Shown here: positions 22,068 through 33,828 of the stretch, in pieces | How the letters are laid out: every line of letters begins with the position of its first letter | Position numbering within the stretch: the first letter of the stretch is position 1 | DNA from: Rhynchospora pubera | Taxonomy: Eukaryota; Streptophyta; Magnoliopsida; Poales; Cyperaceae | Direction of reading: 5' to 3' | Length of the DNA stretch: 64,000 nucleotides | NCBI GenBank assembly: GCA_028095005.1 | Contig: CM051460.1 | Coordinates: 81,981,676-82,045,675 of the forward strand | Made by a program: the position numbers and the translations under genes | The notes under the pieces: generated by a model | Seen by the model: only the letters and a program-made list of their open reading frames with translations | What the model was told of the DNA's origin: nothing | The model's database searches: none

Positions 22068-23753
22068 CTATTAATTGATAGCAATAAATAATTTCATGTA
22101 ATACAGATTATAACTTAACATACATGAATGTCTTATTTAACAAATTGAAATTATTAATGCGGTGGCTGTAAGAAGCAACTTAACATACAAGAATGACTTT
22201 ATTAAAGTGAAATAAATGCCTTATTTCACAAATTGTAGTGTGAAATTCAAATTAAATTGCTTGCATTACCTTCTCCTTCTTGAGGTGTCGTCGTCGTCAG
22301 CAGTGATGGCTGTCAGTGGAGGCCGGCCAAAAAACGAGAGGGGGCTGATGAGCAAGAACCGCTGTTTTAACAATGAAACCAGTCCATTTATATGTAGACA
22401 TGCTTTATACCAGTTTTTTAATGCAATTCACAGTACAAGACAGGAGATATACCAGTATTGTACAGTAGTTCAACATTTATATCCAAAATGTGAATTATTC
22501 CTTCATTACACCCTTGAATTCCCTGAACCACCTATGATCTCTAATACAAGAACAATTTCCCAAGTTGCCCTCAATTATGCAACTGCAGAAATCACCATCG
22601 TTACATTATCACCTAATTAACAATAACATGAGAATGCTTGGAATATTTAGTATATTAACATTTTACACGATGATACATGATATGAACCCATTTTGTTTTC
22701 AATACTTTCACATAACTTTTTAATGGCTCATCCATGCTTCTTTTCAAACAAATAACACAGCAAGTTTCTCACTTCTCAATGATATTGTTAAAACATCATC
22801 AATTCTAAAGGCAATTACATCTATCTCAAAAGCAACAAAAAGGCAATTACAAAAACTTTTAATTCATCCCTTTTTGCTATTCAGTCCCTAAACACTTATA
22901 CAAGTTGAGTGGAAGAGAATACCTAGTTGGTCGGCCAGCTAGGGAGAGGAGAGTGTCGTCGAGAAAGGAGACCGACGAGAGAGTGTCGTCGCCGACGAAA
23001 GGAGGCCAGCCTAGGGTTTTGTTGGCCGTCTAGGGTTTTGTTCAGAGAGAGGAGAGTGTCGACGAGATAGGAGGCCGACGATAGAGTGCCGTCGCCGAAG
23101 AGAGGAGGCCGACGATAGAGTGCCGTCGCCGACGAGAGGACGCCGGCCTAGGAGAGTGTCGACGAGAGGGTCTTGTTCAGAGAGAGGAGAGTGTGATAGT
23201 CGAGAGAGGAGACTTAGAAATTTTCGGAAAAACCTAAGAGGAGATAGAGATTACAAAATTTTTGTATACGCGCGCTCCATATCGATCACTCCGCCAAAAA
23301 TTTTCCAACATCTGTAACACTTATTACGAAATCAACGTTACAGATAAGAAAATTTTCTATTTTTTATATATATCAGTAATTAAAAATATTCTGTTTTTAT
23401 TTTTTATCAACGTTACAGATAAAAAGTTTTCTATTTTTTATCAACGTTACAGATAAAATATTCTGTTTTTATTTTTTTTTACTTTTCTAACTTCTCAAAT
23501 TTTTCAAAATATTCGGATTTTTAAAAAATAACAAATAGGAAATGTGTATGAGAACAATTGTGTTAATTGTTAATCAAAGCCTATGGGCGTCAAAGTGTCA
23601 AAAAAAACAAGTACAAAAATTTTATAACACATGACAAATCCTAAATAATTTGACCAAAACGACCTGCAAAAATAAAAAAAAAATAATAATTGTTAATATT
23701 CAAAATAAAAAAACATTTTGAATATAAATTTAAAATTAAATTAGATTTTTAAC
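22068..23753. other. Spacer between the CACTA genes: GC-rich repeat and subterminal-like repeats
   Basis: Nothing coding was recognised. Bases 22936-23215 are a degenerate GC-rich tandem repeat built on GAGAGTGTCGTCG and GAGGCCGACGATAGAGTGC, probably the leader or promoter of ORF2. Bases 23330-23455 hold three AACGTTACAGAT repeats like those at the left terminus of the element. The rest is AT-rich. Confidence 0.6.
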
Positions 23754-26262
23754 TCACGTGTGATTATGCATCTGCTTTCTTTTTTTCCTTTGTTTATCGA
23801 CCCACACGCCTTCGGTGTTGTCTGTACGTCTATGACTGATCGATACCGGTTGTGATGCATCATCTTCTAAATAATCGGTACAATACTCAATAACCTCCTC
23901 GGCAACATATCCTTCCACTATGCTTCCTTCGTGTCTAGATCGGCTACGTACTAGTCCTTTCAATTGGCCCATTGCTCTTTCGAAAGGATACATGTACCGT
24001 AGAAATACTGGACCGCACAGTTTGATCTCCCTAACCAAATGGATGGTCAAATGCACCATAGAGTCAAAGAATGACGGCGGAAAGTACATCTCTAGCTCAC
24101 AAATGGTAAAAATAACATCATCTTGTAACTTGTCTAATTTTCTCGGATCGATCACCTTAGAGCAAATTTCATTGAAAAAATAGCACAACTTAGTGATGGT
24201 TTTTCTCACTTCTTCCTTGAGAATTTCTCGAATTGCGACAGGAAGTAAAACAGTCAGCAAGACGTGATAATCATGTGACTTCATACCATATAATTTGTTA
24301 TCCTTCATGGACACCTTTCTTGATATATTCGAGGAATACCCGGAAGGAACCTTAATCGACTTCAGATATCCCAACAAGCTTTTCTTCTCTTCCTTTGATA
24401 AATTAAATTGTGCTGCAGGTAACCAATTTCGGACTTTACCCTTATCTTGTGCCGCTAGATCCTTTCGAATGTCCATTGCAACCATGTCCTTTCTTGCATT
24501 CACTCCATCTTTAGTTTTTCCATGAATTTCCAACATGCCACCAATCAAAGATTCACATATGTTCTTGATTATGTGCATCGCATCTAGACAATGCCTAATT
24601 TCTAAACACTTCCAATATTCAAGCTCCCAAAATATAGACTTCTTCTTCCATATCCCCTTTGGAATCTCATTTGCAAATTTCTTACCAAATTTGACATTTA
24701 TGTCCTTAACCTGTCGATATACCCGACCCAGATAACGGTATTGGGGCTTTGCCTTTCTCCTCAGTACCATCAAATCTTTCCTTATCTCGACGATAAGGGT
24801 GGTTGCGGTTCTTAAGAAACCTGCGGTGTCCCAAATAAACAGTTTTCTTAGAATTTTTCAAGTAAACAGAATGGGTATTTTCCTGGCAAATAGGACACGC
24901 TTTTGCTTCTTTATTCCTATACCCTGACAAGTTACCGTATGCAGGAAAATCATTGATCGTGCAAAATATCATGGCACGGAGCTTGAACTCAGTTCTAGAG
25001 TGTGCATCAAATACTTTCACTCCCTCATGCCACAATTCACCAAGGTCATCTATCAATGGATGCAAATACACATCTATGTCATTACCTGGTTGTTTAGGAC
25101 CTGAAATCAACAAATTAAGGCATCATCATGTATCTCCTTTTCATACATAACCAGGGAGGAAGATTGTAAATGCACAACAAGACCGGCCACGTAGACTGAC
25201 GGCTACTCATGTTGCCATAAGGATTCATCCGGTACGCGCATAGCCCTAATCTTAAATTTCTGGGTTCACTGCTGAATTCTTCAAAGTCCCTGTCTATGTT
25301 CATCCAATCCGGAGAGTCTGCTGGGTGCCGGAGCATTCCATCGCCTCTTTTCCTACAGTCCGCGTGCCATCTCAACAATTTGGCATCCTTCGCATTGGAA
25401 AAGAGCCGCTGAAATCTTGGTATTATTGGGAGATAAAACACCACCTTGGCGGCTGGTCCCTTACTACCTTCATCGATTTGATCATCCCTCGGTCTATACC
25501 GTGATGCTTTACACTTTGGGCATTTATCCAGATCACCGTACTCATTTCGGAATAATATGCAGTCATTCGGACATGCATGAATTCTCTCTACGTCTAGTTT
25601 CAAAGGACACAACATCTTCTTGGCCTTATAAACTGAATTCGGCAACTGATTATCTTTTGGTAGAAAATCTTTATGCAAAGGTCAAGCAAAGATGTAAAAC
25701 TAGCATAACTCCATCCATTTTTGGCTTTCAAGTTAAACAATTTGAAAATAGCATTAAGTTTGGACAATTCACAACCAGGATATAACTTTATATGATCTTC
25801 TTCACGTAACATACCAAAATTTTCAATATTATCAACAAAATTTGCTTCCACATTGTTCACAATTTCATCTAAATCATCATTCAATTCTGGATTATCTACA
25901 TTTTCATCATCAGACAAATTTTCATCATCAAACACATTTTCATCATCCAATAATGCATTTTCTTCCTCAAGTTGTGAATCTATAATATTTTTACTAGTCC
26001 CACCTATAAAAGGTTCCCCCCCACTTTCTCCATGAAGCGTCCATCGAGAATAATCCGGCTGAAATCCATTTCTAATCAAATGAACTCTCACTTCTTCAAA
26101 ATTAGACCATTTCAACAAATTTTGACAAACAGAACAAGGACAACATATTTTATCATCTTCCTTCTTTTTCATATTCTCTTTAGCACAAACCATAAATTCT
26201 TGAAGTTCTTTTTGAAATCTTGGAGATAACCGATCATTTGAGTACATCCACGTCTGATCCAT
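23754..26262 (-). pseudogene. CACTA TNP2 transposase, frameshifted
   Basis: TNP2 transposases cut and join CACTA elements in the nucleus. The N-terminus (from 26262, MDQTWMYSNDRLSPRF) is the transposase-associated domain, with CCPCSVCQNL and an acidic region after it. The TNP2 core starts near 25680 with KDFLPKDNQLPNS and DKCPKCKASRYRP, and continues through NMSSRQSTWPVLLCIYNLPP and FCTINDFPAYGNLSG. DUF4218 lies at the end (ICELEMYFPPSFFD, HLVREIKLCGPV, YMYPFERAMG). The frame shifts near 25680, at 25115 (one extra T after MMMP) and near 24750. The usual GL-ADG-NPFG motif reads GLCAYRMNPYG, so its Asp is lost. The protein also ends early after DUF4218. It is therefore a pseudogene. Confidence 0.88.
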
Positions 26263-27502
26263 CTGAATAAGAAAAATATATGCAAAATGTCAGGGTATGG
26301 GCCAATTTTGTCATATTATGTTTTCAGGCTGGTCACCATCCTAGCCCACTCTTTGGATACTCTGTCTCATTAGCGAGCGTACGCTAGATGCATAAGGAGG
26401 CACGATTAGGGCTGTCAAATGTACAGGAATATGTACGGAAATGACAAGTTACGTTTATGTTCCGTTATAATGGACGTTACACAATTCATTTCTACTTACT
26501 GTTCTATACGTATAACGAAAATGAAATCTGTTATGTTTTCGTTCCATCTTTTATTGAACGGAAAAACATGCATAACGTTAAAATTTTATTGTTGTTGACC
26601 ACACAGTTTACAACTCACGATTTAAATATTTGAAAAACAAAATTAAATAAACAAAACAGCAAACGTGAATCTGCTCCATTTCGTACAAAATTTCAATAAC
26701 AAAGTATAGATCATACAACAAAATTAACTTAGCAATCAATACAAATACAACTTACAACAAAATCTAAAAGCTCACAAGTTCAACACATTAACAAATCCAA
26801 ACTAGCATAGCAAAACAAATCTCACAATATAATCAAAGTCAATGCCCATACTGATACAAATCACAGATCAGTGATCAAATAATGATTAATCCAGAGTCCC
26901 AAACCTGTTAGTGAGTGGCCAAAATCAAAATTTAAGGAAAAATCAATAAAAAATAAGAGAGAAAAAAAAGAAGGAAATAGGTACAAGTTACTTGTCAGTG
27001 AATGGAGACCAAACTTGTCAGTGATCTCAGCAACATTCATAGCATTTGGGAGATATTGCTTGTTCGCAAAGGAGGAGGACATTGAGAGCTCAAGCGCTGC
27101 TGCCAGCCACTACCTGACGCTATCAGTCGTCAGTCGTCAGCAATCTTTCCATTGTCAATCATCACAAGAGGGGAGAGAGAGTGATTGAAGGTGAAAAGAG
27201 AGGCAGTGAGTGAGTGAAAAGTGTGGGATTAGGACTTCGCTTGAATGAGAAGAAATAGGTTGATGGAGGTGAGAGGGAGGAGTGCTTTGAGTATGGATCT
27301 GAGAGGAAGTAGCGAAGAGGAGAAATAGGGTCTATTGTAGGGTCAAGTAAGGTAGAAGGAATGAGAGAGAGATTTGGCGGAAGGAAAAAGAGAAAGGATC
27401 AGTTGTGAGGCTATCGTATTCCATCGGAGAAGGAGGTCATTAGAGAGAGGGATTTGGTGGAGAGAGAAGAGGGAGGCCATCTATCGAGAGGCTGTAGGAT
27501 TA

Positions 27503-28975
27503 CACTACAGGAAAGTGGAGCAGTTGCATGGGCAGTTCTCAATTGCACAAAATTAGTTGCATCGGCACATATTTTTCATCCGCACGACTCATGCAATAGA
27601 TATAATTGTATCAGGACTACTAATGCAAATGATTTTTACTCTGTTGCAAAGACAAGACTCATGCAATTGAATAACACTTGCATAGGCTTAGACCGATGAA
27701 AATGAATGTTAATTTCGCTGAAGTCAAATGGGTCTCTATCATTTTATTGCACAGGTAAAACTGATGTAATTAAATATCAATTGCATTAGCGATGTCAATG
27801 GGATTGATATTTTCAATTGCATAGACTTGGCCAATGCAATTGAATATGAATTATATATTGAGTAAAACGGGATTAATATTTTCAATTGCATAGACTTGGC
27901 CAATGCAATTGAATATGAATTATATATTGTGTAAAACGGTGTAGAGTATTAAATTTAGTAATTCGAGGATATTTTTGTCCAAGTAGCTATGATTTATTGA
28001 ATAGATTATGTATTGTTGTTAATAAGATTAGTGGCATTTTTTTTAAATAAGGTCATTTATTTATAGAGGCATAATCCACTCTTTAAAATAGAGTTATCTC
28101 TAGAATAACGATAGAGTCACTAACCATCTATGTTGGACTCCCACAACGTCCGTTTTAATAAGATGTATGTGCTTGACAAATAAAAACTGGAACAACTAAA
28201 CATTTAACTAAAAATTGATGATTTGAAAAAGTAGCAGGAATAAAATTTAATTGCTAATTTTATGATATAGTGTACTTAGAAAATGAAAAGTTAATTTTTG
28301 TTCGTGAATTTTAACATAAAAAAAACACTAGAAATTAAGTTGTGCGAGTTACTTTTTTTTCCATTTAAATTAAGTTTCTAAAAGTTGGTATATAATAATG
28401 GTCAGGATGAGTTATTGAAACCTATCTATGGATTTATTACCAAAATTTATCAATATTGTATGGAATTACTTTTATATTTTCTCGCTGTCAAATAAATTAA
28501 TTTCCATCCTCACGTATTAATTATTTAAGTTCCTAAAATGACCAAGTATTTATCCTTTTCCATTGAACAACTCGTACATATTTCTAGAAGATTGCAATTT
28601 TCGTGATATACAATATAATGTTCCAAAATAATAAATTCTATTTTTTCATATCCATACCAAGTAGTTATATGTAAAGTAAATATTAAATACTTCATGCTTA
28701 TTATTTTTTATCTATTTTACCAAAAATTTTAAAAAATTAATCTAAAATTATAGCAGTATATAAATTCTTGCATATCATATAAAAGTCATTTTTTAACGGT
28801 AACAAAATTAATGACACTAAATACTAGAATAATATTTGAAATGTATGTCGCGTTTTATTATTTGACCCTTCCGATATGAAACAAAATATTTGAATCTTTA
28901 TAATTTTGAATAAAAATGCAATTATTATTACATTGGTAGAACTTTTGCAATATGATGCAACATTTCCTGACATTG

Positions 28976-29051
<76 letters not shown>

Positions 29052-30358
29052 CTATATTTTTTTAATTATTCTAGTATCGAATAAGTGAGCAAAGCAAGCC
29101 ACTATTGTTTTACATTTTAGATTTCATAATGCAAATGTAATTAGTACATTCTTATAAGTAACTCATTTCATAAATCTAATAAATATAGTAAAAAATGTAG
29201 AAAAGTATAAAAATTATCTTTTACTAGAGTTTAATATGAAGATCACATTGAAAAAGTTGGGGTCGGTTATTTGAAACTCGAAATTCGAAGACGAGAGCAT
29301 TAGAATGACTCCCTCCAGCAAAAGCATTAGTAAAATTTTTAGATGATACCTAATATTATATTGTCATTCAATAAATATTGAAAAAGTTTGATGACTTGTG
29401 ATGTAGAAATTAATACTAGATTTGATTTATATTTCTTTTTATGTATGTGGGCTGATATTTGAATATTTGTGGTAATTGTAATAAATTATATATTGTTTGT
29501 AGTTATATGGTCTATTTGGGATATGATGATTGCGTTATGTGTTATAAAATAATTTTTTTGTTGGTTGTTATTTACATGATATTCGTCACAATTAATAAGA
29601 CAATTAATATAAACATTGATATTATAGAGCATGCAAAATAAATCAATGGCATTTAAAAAGAGAATTTGGTTGTATCGTGAGAACATATTCAAAATAAGTC
29701 AATTACATCATATGAACGCATGCAAAAGAATTTACTTACATCAGCTAATTCCAAGCAAAATAGTCCAATTGCATCAAAGGGATGAATGCAAAACAACTGA
29801 TTTCATCAGCTAAGTCCATGCTTAAATAAATTACTAGATGCAAAAGAAGTCAGTCGCATCCATTAAGTCCATGTCAAATACTCTATTTGCATCACAACGA
29901 TAGATGCAAAAGAAGTACATCGAGCCGGTAAGTCCATGCAAAAGAAGTCAGCTACATAGGTATAACATATGCAAAAGATGTTAGTTGCATGAACTAATTC
30001 CATGCAAAAGCAATCAATTGCCTCAACAAAACGAATGCAAAAACTATCAATCACATGTGTCTAACTCTTGCAAAAGTAGTCAAGTGCAACAGTAAAGAGG
30101 ATGCAAATGGAATCATTTTCATCCGACAAAACCCATGCAAAACACATCAGTTGCATCTGTTATGCCCATGCAACATTGCATCAGTTTAACTGATGCAAAT
30201 AAAAACGCCCATGCAAATGAAATGCCCATGCAATCGAGCATTTGCAAGGAAGCCAGTTGCATCGCCCAAATTGCATCAGTATAGCTGATGCAGAACGCAT
30301 GTTGCATCAATACTGCGGATGCAACCAGCCCATGCAAATGCTTCACATTCCTGTAGTG
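27503..30358. mobile_element. Non-autonomous CACTA element (2.86 kb) nested in the hAT
   Basis: It starts CACTACAGGAA and ends TTCCTGTAGTG, with TTA duplicated at 27500-27502 and 30359-30361. Its subterminal regions are packed with TTGCAT/ATGCAA words: about 300 bp on the left with AATTGCATAGACTTGGCC units, and about 700 bp on the right with ATGCAAAAGAAGTCAGT units. The core is AT-rich and has no coding domain, so it must rely on another element's transposase. Confidence 0.9.
28977..29049. repeat. (TA)n microsatellite, about 73 bp
   Basis: This is an uninterrupted AT dinucleotide run in the core of the nested CACTA element. Unlike the runs at 12 and 52 kb, it has no fold-back element in it. 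Confidence 0.95.
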
Positions 30359-30748
30359 TTAGGTCATTTGTTGTGAGGCCATGGGATTAGGTCGAGGGAG
30401 AAGAGGAGAGAAAAGAGAGAGAGGAAACTGCACCAGCGCGGTCCTAGGGTTGGGAGAGAAAAGAAAGAAAGGGGCTGCCTCGAGTATATCTCCTCTCCGT
30501 TGCGAGTCCTCTGCAATTCAAATTATTATACACATGTAAATTAGTTGGTCGACAGAATAACGTGGGCCAACGGAATGGAACACCAAGATTTTATTTGTGT
30601 TTCGTTCTTACCAACGAAATCTGTTTCGCTTTCGCTTTTTTTCTCCTGAACAAAATGCAAACAAATTCCATATCATTTCTGCTCCGTTTCGAACGGAACG
30701 AAACATAAACGTTCGAAATGATATGAAATTGAAAGTCCTAGGCATGAT

Positions 30749-31955
30749 CAATTTTTATTTGCTGAAGTAACCTGACGTCATCGAACATTGTATATATAAT
30801 TATATATTTGTTAAATTATCAAAATAAATAAATAAAATGTACCTAGTTAGCAAATCGCTTTTACAGAAGAATTGCCACATGTTATTTTTTTTTCCTCTTT
30901 TGGAACCAGAAATTTCCAAACTGTTATCACAGTACTTCGGAAAGAAATTGATTTGCAAACGCTTGTCAAAATAGAGAAGACCAAATTGTTTCCGAACACT
31001 GAAGAAAATTTACTGTGCTAGCTGCCAATGAAATACGGTATGTGCTAAAAGATGCTGGTATGGTCTTTTCAGTTGGATAATGAAAAGAACTTTCGTGTTT
31101 TAGTGGCTCTCGCTAAATCATTTCTTACCTAAGAAACCATTAGAATCATCTAAAATTTTCTGGTATATAAAATTCAACGATGGTTGATTTTACTGGAATC
31201 ACTAAGAAAGACGTTTACAGCCACAATTCAAGCACTCACGACAAACCGTACGTGAATACAACCGACTGTGTCTCAACAGTCGACTCAATTACCAATCGCC
31301 TCCATTACCACAACCTACTGAACGTTACTTTTATAATTAAAAAAGATTTTTTTTTTTTGGTTAAATATATTAAAAATAATCGTGGAAATCATTATTTAAT
31401 TATGGAATTAAATATATTTAGAAATCTAAGTTAGTTCGTGCTGACTTATTGTCATTTAAAAAACATAGCGCAGCGACTGTCATGTCTAGTGATTTGTATG
31501 TTGGAACTTCCAGATGCAAGTTTTAGAAAAAGAATTGTACAACTCATCGTAACAGATATTCTAGTTATTAAAGAATAAGCGAATAAATAAATAAATAAAT
31601 TTAATTTAAAATAAATTTCCATCACAACGGATGAGTCAATTTTTCGTAATTAAGAAGATTAATTCTTAAAAAAAATATTTCTATTTATTTGCATCAATTG
31701 CATTTGATCCACTATATATCAGTCCTTGAAAAATACATTGGATTAATTGATTTATATATTTATACTAAATAACTTATTAACCAAACGTCACTCCGAAATA
31801 AAAGTAATTTAAAAAAAATCATACACTCAAAATGTTTTTAAAACAATATTTATTTACTTAGTTTTAAATACTTAAGATCTATAAATTGAAAAATAATATG
31901 ACCATTTGCATTGCATTCAATGTAAAGAAAATAAAAAATAATTATGTTACTTATT
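30749..31955. other. AT-rich intergenic DNA, nothing recognised
   Basis: No conserved coding text or terminal repeats were found between the hAT element and the left target duplication of the Mutator-like element. Confidence 0.55.
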
Positions 31956-31966
31956 GCACATTAGGC

Positions 31967-32290
31967 CGAAATTATTTTATATAAGAATTCAGAGACAATA
32001 AATTTTAATAGAAAGAATTAATTATATTTTTTTAATAAGAAGAAAGTTCGTATCTATTTTATAAAAGGGTAGAATATCTCTCCTTCCTACTCGTTTATAA
32101 AACGTGTTGGAAGGCTTTCAACGCGTTTTATAAACGGGTAGATAGGAAAATAACTCAAGCACTTCAGTCAAGCCTTTTGAGGCTAGTAAGACCTTCGTAC
32201 CCGTTAATGAAATGTGTTGGAAGCCTTCCAACGCGTTTTATAAACGGGTACGAAGGGTTTCAGGACCGAGTTATTATCGTTTTATATTTT
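31967..32290 (+). repeat. Left TIR with two long palindromes
   Basis: It pairs with 42440-42726. It contains two palindromes centred on GTTGGAAG-CTTCCAAC (32093-32135 and 32192-32256), each running out to TTTATAAA or CCGTT/AACGGG. A CTCTCCTTCCTAC tract precedes them. Confidence 0.88.
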
Positions 32291-32457
32291 CTTTTCTGAA
32301 AAAGTACAAGCATGCTCTGATAAGGACTGCAAAATGTATCACAAGATTTGATTTTACATTGACAACTTGAATCTCTGAAATTATTTATAAAACTACGCAT
32401 TCATGAATTAGAATGCACAACACTCACTACATCCTTTTTCTTAAACAGTTCACTACA

Positions 32458-33337
32458 ATGGAGAAAGAAAATAACTCTAACTCCAACAATTACGTTCCAA
32501 ACTATCGAACAGCAACCCGGATTGAGTATTGGTCAACTTTCCACCATTATCCCGCCAATAGAAATGAACCAGAAAATGATGAATATAAGGCAATATGCCG
32601 CTCATGTTATCGCACTTTGAAATACAATATCCATGAAGACAACACTGAAGAGGGCCACGTGCTCTCCTTAAAAATACACTACCAGTGGCACATTAATAGT
32701 GGGTCGAAAAGGGAAGAGAAGGAGTACCAGGAACGTCAATGGTGGGAACACGAAGAGAACCTGAACCGAGAATCTTGATGTGACTGGTACAAAAATTATT
32801 ACAAAGAACCTCAACCCATCCCCAACAACAGCCAAAATCCTATTTCTCGTATGAACCAACACACTGGACCGTTTACGAGAAAATATACAACTTTCATAGA
32901 GACCACACAGTGAGCTGTATAAGGTGTGCTCAAGTGTGCAATTACAAAGAGAACAACTTGCGTGACCACTACAATGAGCACAAACGTCACGACGAGAATG
33001 AAGAAAGATCTCGGGACAGAGAGACCCAAAGGATTATTGAAGAAAGAGAGCAAGAAATGTATCGTCAAAAAAAGCTAAGGGAAGAAAAAAAAATGAAAAA
33101 AATGGTGAGAAGACGGGACCAAGTAATGAGAGAAAGTAATGAGAGAGATGAACAAAGAAGAATTGCAGCAAGTCGAATGGCAGAGATAGAAAAACAAGAA
33201 GTGATGCGGCATTTTAGAACAAAGCCACTCAGTTCGCTAACAACGCTGGTTCGAGTAATCAACAAGAAAAGAATGACAACGATGAAGAACCATGGTGGGA
33301 TGAAATTCTGCAACACGTAGATAGTCAAAATCTCTAA
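32458..33337 (+). pseudogene. Two-finger BED/C2H2-like protein with coiled coil, broken frame
   Basis: I do not recognise this gene as a named family. From ATG 32458 the frame has a polar start (MEKENNSNSNN), an aromatic tract RIEYWSTF, and a finger with CRSC and HYQWH (Cx2C, then Hx3H). It stops at 32776 (TGA). Downstream, another frame repeats the layout: THWTVYEKIYNF, then CIRC and HYNEH. A long Arg/Glu/Lys-rich coiled coil follows (about 33000-33200). A last frame change near 33200 leads to NDNDEEPWWDEI and a stop at 33337. The repeated aromatic-CxxC-HxxxH unit looks like BED-type DNA-binding fingers. It may bind the TIRs, which is inference. The frame breaks may be mutations or unrecognised introns. 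Confidence 0.6.
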
Positions 33338-33828
33338 GTATTTATTTCATATAAATAATTATGTATTTTATTATCATAGTGGTTAATGTAAGTTAGTTAT
33401 AATGGTTAATGCAATGTTTTATTTTTATGGTTATTTTTTTATTTTTTCATATTTAGTAGTTGTGATTTGCACTATAAGTTGGGGTTTTAATGTGTTGACA
33501 TTCAATGTATTAACGTTGTTGTTTGAAGTATTTAATTTATTGACAATCAATGCATTAACGTTGTTGTTTGAAGTAGTGTTTTGCACTGTTTTTTTCATAT
33601 TGCTTTTGACATAGAGAAAATCACAATAAATAATATAATATAATAAAAATACACAAGTCCATCTAAGTACTACGCATCCAAAAAACATAGTCAATAAGTA
33701 ATATGCATCATAAGTCCATCACAAGTACTACGCATCCAAATAACAGAGTCAATCAGTAAAAACAAAGAAAATACAAGTCAATCGGTCTATCATAAATTAC
33801 AAGTCCAAAACATGATACATACAAACAA
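33338..33828. other. Spacer between the convergent genes
   Basis: This is an AT-rich 3' region with short direct repeats (AACGTTGTTGTTTGAAGTA at about 33512 and 33559; AAGTACTACGCATCCAAA at about 33664 and 33724). No gene was seen. Confidence 0.6.

Larger units (their letters stand above)
17249..26262 (-). mobile_element. Decayed CACTA (En/Spm) transposon, right end not found
   Basis: The left terminus CACTACACGAAATTTCTC (17249) is followed by subterminal repeats built on GTAACGTT/AACGTTACAG. The interior holds two minus-strand genes typical of plant CACTA elements: an ORF2 with a Ulp1 protease domain (17857-22067) and TNP2 (23754-26262). No complementary GTAGTG end could be found to the right. 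AACGTTACAGAT repeats also occur at about 23330-23455, between the two genes. The block may therefore be one rearranged element, or an ORF2-bearing element ending near 23.5 kb next to the truncated TNP2 of another. Confidence 0.75.
26407..30740. mobile_element. hAT-type element (about 1.5 kb without its nested CACTA)
   Basis: The ends TAGGGCTGTCAAATG and CAATTTC/GAAATTG..AGTCCTA are related inverted repeats (TAGGRCTKTCAA). The flanks GGCACGAT (26399-26406) and GGCATGAT (30741-30748) match at 7 of 8 bases. Both ends carry CGTTTATGTT-CGTT words as in the smaller hAT elements. No transposase was recognised; a short minus-strand frame near 27080 starts MSSSFANKQYLPNAMNVAE but has no known domain. 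It lies just upstream of the TNP2 start. Confidence 0.7.

Noticed and set aside
28906..29088. IYIYIYIY frame
   Set aside because: Translation of a (TA)n microsatellite.
31180..31434. 84-codon frame
   Set aside because: No homology was recognised and no promoter seen. The C-terminal part is low-complexity.
33338..33828. A possible third gene in the Mutator-like element
   Set aside because: The frames overlap each other and are low-complexity Val/Leu/Phe stretches over short direct repeats.
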